Notes under the pieces: model-generated | Databases searched by the model: none | The model's input: only the letters and a program-made list of their open reading frames with translations | Told to the model about the DNA's origin: nothing | Position numbers and translations under genes: made by a program | NCBI GenBank assembly: GCA_932294295.1 | Contig: OW028583.1 | Coordinates: forward strand, 833,501 to 897,500 | Reading direction: 5' to 3' | Source: Alitta virens | Lineage: Eukaryota > Annelida > Polychaeta > Phyllodocida > Nereididae | DNA: 64,000 bases | Shown: piece after piece, positions 57,894 to 64,000 of the stretch | Layout of the letters: the number at the start of each line of letters is the position of its first letter | Numbering within the stretch: position 1 is the stretch's first letter

Positions 57894-59896
57894 ATGCTAC
57901 GTCGATTTGAAGGAAAATTGCACGCGGATGATTATGCTAGATACAGGCCAACCTGGCCATCAGCTGTTTTCGACACCATTGTGTCATATCTTAAAGAAGG
58001 AGGTAGAGTTCCTGAACAAGCGATAGATGTTGGTTGCGGCACAGGAATAAGTACAAAGCAATTAGCAGAAAGGTTTACAAAAGTCATTGGGATCGACGTC
58101 AGTGAATCTATGTTATCTCAAGCTCCGAAAGATATTCCTAATGTATCTTACCGCACGGAACGAGGTGAAGATTTGAGCTTTTTACCACCGGAGTCAGTTG
58201 ATGCAATAACATGTGCAGCATCCATACACTGGTTGGATCTGAAGATGTTTAATAAAGAAGTTGAACGTGTCCTAAAACCTGGAGGTGTGCTAGCATCGTT
58301 CACTTATGGAGGTGGTCATCATTTAGATAACACTGAAGCTGATCAGTTAGTTAATCAGGTTTGTATGTAAATCATGTGAAAATCAGTTTTGAGATCTGTT
58401 TTTCAGACATTTTATGACATGTATGGATTACGTTATATAATTTAGTCACTGAAATGTTCTGGAAGATTTCTTTTCAGTTAAAATAGAGATTCCAATTTCT
58501 TTACCTAAAGTTTTTATGGTGTGTGAAAAAAATGTTCCCTTTTCATTTCAGTTTTACTCAGGGTCCATAGCTAAATATTTTGACAAAGAAGCTGCTATAC
58601 TGACAAATCTCTATGCAGTTATTGAACAGCCTTACAAAGATTACCAACGGTAACTTAGTTGATCATTATACAATTCAGTTTAATGTTGGTGACTGAAATT
58701 TATATATTAATCACTGCCATACAGACCAACTTGTATATGACAAAATGATGCAAATTTTTAACTACAATAAGACATTTGAAGAATTTTCCAACGCTAACTT
58801 AGTTGACATTAAACAATTCAATTTGATATTAGTGATTGAAATATATATAATCAAAGATTTAAATTCATAAGTTGATCGACAAATACACCTTATTGCCAAT
58901 TTTTTGTGTGGATCTGAATTATGAAAATGTCGAACAGACTTCGCTGAAAATTCTTTAGGATCCATTTGTCGTATACAAGTTGGTCTGTATGGCAGTTGAC
59001 ATTTAATTCAGAATACTGGACCTGCCCTTAGAGAGGACCTGGTCATTAAGCAACTATCTTGGCTATGTAAGCACAGTATCTGCAACTAGGCAACTCATCG
59101 AAGCTGGAGGCAGCAAATTTGATCAGTTCGCAGACAAGTAAGTCACAGATCACTCCAAAATGGCTGGATGGGTGGGTGAAACAGGCTTTGCATCCCACAT
59201 TTTGCAGCAGAAAGGCATGATCGGGACAGGCAGGAGCTTAGGTAAGCGAATTATGAAGCAACATTCCAACATGGGTGGATTCGAACCCCACACTACAGTG
59301 GTTGGCAGCCATGCACGCTACAACTGAGCTAAACCTGGCACTCTGGCCTGCTCCCTAAAATGGCTGGATAGTATCATGTGTAAAATGTAATATTGGTCAG
59401 CTCCTGAAGGGTTTTAGTTATTCTGCTTGGCCATGTTCGCTGTGAATTGCTTCATTCAGCAACTAAGTCACGGATTCCAAATAAAAAATAATCTAATGGA
59501 CAATGTTATTGCCTGGGAGAAGATTTTCAGCGCTTCAAACGACTGGATTTTAAAAGTGCTATTTTAGCCCCAAAACTGGATCTGCTCCATTTATTCAATA
59601 TCTGAGGACTTAGTAGACAATGTACGTTAAGAAAATCTGAGATGCTTTATTAGGTTATGTTTTGGCTTATTGGGGGTTTGTCAGAGACAGCCAAATATAG
59701 TTACTTGTATAATGGTGTTTTGAATATTACATTTTACAAGTGAATTATAATCTTTTTCAGTCTTCTACAAGTATATAAACGTGACCTGAACAAGCAAGGC
59801 GAAGATGTTTCTCATGAAGACGTGACTGTTATGACCAAGTGGGAGGTTAAACTGAACATATCAAGGAAACCAAGACAAACTTTTTATGGAATTTAG
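57894..59896 (+). CDS. Class I SAM-dependent methyltransferase, copy 1
   Basis: Exons 57894-58358, 58552-58649, 59012-59137 and 59761-59896 (TAG), GT-AG with matching phases, give 274 residues. The start is the ATG common to all three copies, opening MLRRFEGK. Motif I is DVGCGTG (45-51), the acidic residue of motif II is in GIDVS (66-70), and VDAITCAASIHWLD (102-115) is the motif-IV-like segment. The Rossmann core occupies roughly residues 35-145. The C-terminal third (exons 2-4) is a family-specific helical region ending in KWEVKLNISRKP. It resembles the uncharacterised Methyltransf_11-type proteins grouped with DDB_G0268948 and, more distantly, yeast trans-aconitate methyltransferase Tmt1. 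The substrate is unknown. There is no signal peptide, so it is presumably cytosolic. Intron 2 contains a MITE carrying what looks like a copy of the exon-2 donor region, and intron 3 contains a SINE. Confidence 0.9.
58713..58996. mobile_element. MITE with about 32-bp TIRs in intron 2 of methyltransferase copy 1
   Basis: Long inverted ends begin ACTGCCATACAGACCAACTT and continue TGTATAYGACAAA with one or two mismatches. The interior (58787-58855) resembles the exon-2/intron-2 junction just upstream (58643-58710). Confidence 0.85.
59170..59356 (-). mobile_element. tRNA-derived SINE, related variant, 13-bp TSD
   Basis: The tRNA-like head on the minus strand has box A TAGCTCAGTTGT and box B GGTTCGAATCC. 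The body differs from the main family. AAAATGGCTGGAT is duplicated exactly at 59157-59169 and 59357-59369. It lies in intron 3 of methyltransferase copy 1. Confidence 0.85.
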
Positions 59897-60781
59897 GATG
59901 TTAAAATACAGCAACCATACTAAACCAAGATTGCCTTGTACATTGGTTCTTGTTTTGATTAAGCATAAATGATTTTTTTTTATTTCCATTTGAATAGCTA
60001 CAAAAATGCTCATTTTGGCAGCATGTGAATTTCCTTCAAATTTTTAGATTAATATGATGTTAATGGCATCATAGTTTGATCAATGCTGGCTTGTATTGTA
60101 CCAGAAAGAGTAAGTTGGAACTGAATTTTAGATATGGCAAATTTGCCACATGAAATTATTGTTAGTACCGACTCGGCAAATGGGATTCAAACCCTGATCT
60201 TCTTGCAACCACTGCCTCACCCTACCCAGCTGTAATGGTAACTTGGCCATAGACAACTTTCAGGTGGCACTGGTGTGAGCTCTTAAGCCCTTGCAATTAA
60301 CTCCATCTTCAAGGCTGAATGCTCCCCCAGACAGTCAGTTAAAGACTGTACGGAACTAGCAGAGTGTAAAGTTTGTATACCAGTACATTTATTTAAAGTT
60401 AGGTATCTGAATTGTACTGTAATTCTTTATTTTCATGATTTTTCATAAACAGTGCATGCTTTTGTGGTTAGTAAAGATACTAGTACTATGTTGCAGTTTT
60501 GCAAGATATTCACCTTGTTATTTAGTATTTCAATGACCAATTGATTCAATCCAAAGGATGGATTTACAATCTTTAAAGAGCTCCATGGGCTGAATGGGTT
60601 ATCAGTTGCCGAACATTGGCGTATTGTTGAATATTGACTGAACTGTTTTGCATAACAGGTCATTGATTTCCGGCCTACATGTTTGAGTTAGGTTATAAAA
60701 TGGGTCATTGTTGTATGATAGAAATGCACGTTTAGGACGCCAAGTTTCATAGTTACTGGCATTCATTCAGATTATACGACA

Positions 60782-62842
60782 ATGCTACGTAGGTTTGAAG
60801 GAAAAGCACATGCAGATGACTATGCTAAATACCGACCAACGTGGCCTCCAGTTGTGTTCGAAAAACTGGTGTCTTATTTAAAAGAAGATGGCGGAACTTT
60901 ACAGCAAGCCGTAGATATTGGTTGTGGTACAGGAATAAGCACAAAGCTTCTATCTGCAATTTTTGAGAATGTCGTCGGAATTGACGTCAGTGAAGCTATG
61001 TTATCTCAAGCTCCTAAAGACATACCGAACGTCACTTTTCGTCATGGACCTGGAGAAGATTTGAGCTTTTTACCACCAGAGTCAGTTGATGCAATAACAT
61101 GTGCAGCATCCATACATTGGTTGGATCTGAAGAAGTTTTATAAAGAAGCTGACCATGTGCTGAAACCTGGAGGTGTCCTAGCATCGTTCACTTATTGCAC
61201 AGAGCATCTTCTTGGGAATGCGGATGCTGAACTATGTCTCAGCAAGGTTTGTGTATTAAAAGAGTTATGTATTCCACAAACGTATGACATAAGTGCATGA
61301 ATGTCGATGGTAACTATTTTTATTGTATCAACAAAGTCAACAAGTATGAGACCAGTCAAGCAGTGATTTCATATCGGTATTTAATTTCTTAGGTTTGCTC
61401 TTCATTATGATGCTTAAAGCTGGATTGTCACTCAATACGACGGTGGCCAAAATCTATTGCATTCACTTCATTGTCTCCTTAATACCTACCATCCAGAGCC
61501 TATAGAATAAATAAACTTCACAATGGAAATTGCATCATCACCCACTGTTAAGAATTATGATGTCGTCACTTGGTTTGTTTACACATTGGATTTTTGATTT
61601 CTTTCATTGTATATATTTATTGTTTGTTATCAATGCCGGATAGATTCATTAGCTTACACATATTTAGTGTGCCTTGATAAAAATAAGGTGATTTTCAATA
61701 GTTTGATGAAGCTTTTGAAAATTTTTAATTTTGACAGACAGTGGAGCTTTAACATAAATGTACAAATATATGGATCTGTATGTCCACTTTGGTAAGAAAT
61801 GTTTTTTTTGGTTTTTTGTTTCAGTTTTATTCAGAGATATTAGAGAAGTATTATGATAAGGCAGCTTTGGATACAATCTACTTCTTTGGGGAATTTGAAC
61901 AACCTTACAAAGATTTTGTCAGGTGCAATTTTATACATATTGCTTGGAAACTTTGCAGATAATCCCTTCATGTTTTTTTGTTCTGTAATGAAATTTGATT
62001 TGTTTTTCTATAATTAGTAGTATCAAAGTGCACTAAGCAGTTTCGAATGCAAAAGCACGTTGTTGTCAAAATTGACAAAACAGACATCTTGTGTGTTGGG
62101 ATAAATTAGTTAATTTTTTTAACTTTTTAATTATCTGAGGTTCTCATAAACTTTGGGGCAGTATTATCATTTATTAAGTTATTCTCTCTTCTTCCAATAG
62201 GTTCATGGATCTGTCTCTGGAGAAGACGTGGCCCTTGAGTGAATTCTTAGGCTATTTAAGCACTGTCTCTGCAACTAGAAAACTCATAGAATCAGGGAGC
62301 CAGGAATTTGATGAATTTGCAAATGAGTGCGTACACATATTCTTAATTTGAGATCTAGAAAATATCATATCGGAATGACCTAATGGGTTTTTACTCGTTT
62401 GTCAGAAACTACACGAAGATTTCAGCAAATACTTGACTTTCTCAAATTTTTTATAAGACCAGCTGCTTAAACCAAATGGAATTGACAAGGCTTAAGGTCC
62501 ATACCATGTTAAATGCTTTACCCGTGGATGGGATACCTGTCCGTTACTTCGCCCAATATGTAGACATGTAGCTCATGAAAAGTGCGTAAGCGGGAATTGA
62601 ACCGCGGACCTCCAGTAGAGCTAACCAGTGTGTATCAAGTGGCCAATTGCCTGATGTCTTGGCTTGTAAATCATGTGAAAGCAATAATTGGTCATTCGTA
62701 ATATTTTTTCAGGCTGCTGGAAATATACAAACGAGACATTCCTGATCAGCTGCTGGACAGAGACACAATATCTTATGAAGATGTGATAGTTACCACAATA
62801 TGGGATATTCAGTTAAATTTGTCAAGAAAACCACAATCATGA
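60782..62842 (+). CDS. Class I SAM-dependent methyltransferase, copy 2
   Basis: Exons 60782-61246, 61825-61922, 62201-62326 and 62713-62842 (TGA) give 272 residues. Exons 1-3 have exactly the lengths of copy 1 (465, 98 and 126 bases), confirming tandem duplication. Motif I is DIGCGTG (45-51), then GIDVS (66-70) and ASIHWLD (109-115). The C-terminus is shorter and ends NLSRKPQS. Intron 1 holds a MITE (61414-61752) that is absent from copy 1. The 5' flank (TTCATTCAG before the ATG) is shared with copy 3, so these two are probably the younger pair. AATAAA at 62908 follows the stop. The family and unknown substrate are as for copy 1. Confidence 0.9.
61414..61752. mobile_element. MITE, TTAA-flanked family, copy 2
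   Basis: Bounded by TTAA at both ends (61414-61417 and 61749-61752), with AGCTGGATTGTC inward at the left and the complement of AGCTCCACTGTC at the right. Body shared with 7656-8020. It sits in intron 1 of methyltransferase copy 2. Confidence 0.6.
62588..62625 (-). mobile_element. Fragment of a tRNA-derived SINE
   Basis: On the minus strand GGTTCAATTCCCGC (box B) follows TAGCTCTACTGG, which resembles box A set closer than normal. Only a fragment can be supported. Confidence 0.35.
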
Positions 62843-62907
62843 ACTATCAAATATTTGCTTGTAGGATCAAGCATTCACTTATGAAGTGTTTGTTACTTAA
62901 TTGATAC

Positions 62908-62913
62908 AATAAA
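62908..62913 (+). terminator. Poly(A) signal of methyltransferase copy 2
   Basis: AATAAA lies 66 bases after the stop codon, with TGAAAATCATTGAGC and other T/G-containing sequence beyond. The position and context fit a normal cleavage site. Confidence 0.6.
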
Positions 62914-63338
62914 ATACACGCATGAAAATCATTGAGCTCTCTCATATGTCCCACATGGTCTTCCTAGGTTCACTTACTCTGAGAAAGAAAAAGTATAAAT
63001 TCATTACTCTAGATAACCTCAAAGGTTCTTTGAAGCAACCGAAAGCCATATAAAACACCATGTGTGTGGGCTTTTCGTATCATGCCTCATAAGTTAAGAG
63101 TTCAGAATAATATCCTTCTTCTTAACTGATAATCCTAAATAACTAATAAAATTTCAACATATCTTGTACAAGTGTTACATTTTTCAATGTACCTTTGGTG
63201 CTGTGTGTAGGAAACTTGCCTACTTGACGTTTTATAACCTTGTAAATGGGTCAAGGTTAGGTGATGAAACAAATGCCTGTTTACCTACTTCATACAATTT
63301 GTAGTTACTGCCAAATATATTCATTCAGTTATACTACA

Positions 63339-63822
63339 ATGTTGCGCAGGTTTGAAGGAAAAATACATGCTGAAAATTATGCCAGATACATACCAACATG
63401 GCTGCCGGTTGTGTTCGAAAAATTGGTGTCATATTTGAAAGCTGGTGGTGGACAATTACAGGCATTGGATGTTGGTTGTGGGACAGGAATCAGCACAAAG
63501 CTTCTGTCTGAAATTTTTGAGAATGTCGTTGGAATTGACGTCAGTGAAGCTATGTTATCTCAAGCTCCAAAAAATCTACCAAATGTCATTTTTCGTCAAG
63601 GACCTGGGGAAGATTTGAGTTTTTTACCGCCGGAGTCAGTTGATGCAATAACATGTGCAGCTTCCATCCATTAGCTGGATCTGAAGAAATTTTCAATGAA
63701 GCAGATCGTGTATTAAAACCAGGAGGCGTCCTGACATCATTCACTTATTGGAGATGACATCATTCACTTATTGGAGAGGGCATCTTGTTGGAAAGAAAGA
63801 AGCGGAACTGTGCGTCAGCAAG
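63339..63822 (+). pseudogene. Methyltransferase copy 3, broken exon 1 (cut by window end)
   Basis: Homologous to exon 1 of the two neighbouring genes, starting at the shared ATG (63339) and ending at the shared donor (AAG|GTTTGTGTG). Three lesions are visible. The Trp codon of ASIHWLD reads TAG (63672-63674). One base is missing at about 63698 after LDLKKF, relative to copy 2. A 23-bp stretch (GACATCATTCACTTATTGGAGAT) is present in tandem at about 63733-63778. With one lost codon near residue 41 these account exactly for the 484-base length against 465. Later exons, if any, lie outside the window. Upstream of the stop the motif-I region DVGCGTG is intact. A truncated product is possible, but the C-terminal half cannot be made from this frame. 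Confidence 0.85.
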
Positions 63823-64000
63823 GTTTGTGTGTAAACCTTTGAGGTTATCGAGAGTAATGAATTTATACTTTTACTTTCTCAGAGTAAATGAATTTTTATT
63901 TACTGAAAAGTTTATGACATGTGCAACAAACCAGTTAACACAAATTGATATTTACAGTGATTTGGGGGCTGACATGCTAAATATTTATATGCCGCCCTAT

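Noticed and set aside
63261..63338. Upstream in-frame start for methyltransferase copy 3 (MMKQM...)
   Set aside because: The other copies start at the ATG matching 63339, and the extra residues have no counterpart.

Overview
The window looks like nuclear DNA from an AT-rich invertebrate animal, probably marine. The coding exons are short, GT-AG introns interrupt them about once per kilobase, and the proteins match animal families. The introns hold many short interspersed repeats. I cannot name the species. An invertebrate deuterostome is possible, but only as a guess.

Layout. (1) 810-16039, plus strand: seventeen exons joined in phase encode a CCDC60-like coiled-coil protein. Its 5' end lies beyond the window. 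(2) 23623-37643, minus strand: a complete lipin (phosphatidate phosphatase) coding sequence of fifteen exons, about 1,052 codons. Its first coding exon carries a short 5' leader with a tiny upstream ORF. A strong candidate poly(A) signal near 17863 would give it a 5.8 kb 3' UTR and place it tail-to-tail with the CCDC60-like gene. (3) 37.7-56.1 kb: no coding exon seen. This stretch holds repeats and three candidate minus-strand promoter or first-exon regions (near 40.8, 49.9 and 56.0 kb) that could serve lipin. (4) 57894-64000, plus strand: a tandem array of small class I SAM-dependent methyltransferase genes. Two are intact four-exon copies of 274 and 272 codons. The third is cut by the window edge and carries a nonsense codon, a 1-bp deletion and a 23-bp duplication in exon 1.

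Repeats fill most of the rest. There is a tRNA-derived SINE family, always in the same orientation here, with several target-site duplications visible. There are at least a dozen MITE-like families with terminal inverted repeats (pogo/Tigger-like, hAT-like, possibly piggyBac-like, and unassigned). There is also a 33-bp minisatellite, a LINE 3' fragment, and an 0.65-0.8 kb segmental duplication in which only one copy carries a pogo-like MITE.

The genes do not form an operon or an obvious shared pathway. Lipin makes diacylglycerol from phosphatidate and can co-regulate transcription. The CCDC60-like protein is structural and of unknown function. The substrate of the methyltransferases is unknown. 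I found no new enzymatic or defence system. The least ordinary items are a perfect 66-bp inverted repeat around the last lipin exon, a MITE that appears to contain a copy of the methyltransferase exon-2 splice junction, MITE families that scatter CRE-type TGACGTCA palindromes, and an uneven divergence pattern in the methyltransferase array that suggests gene conversion.
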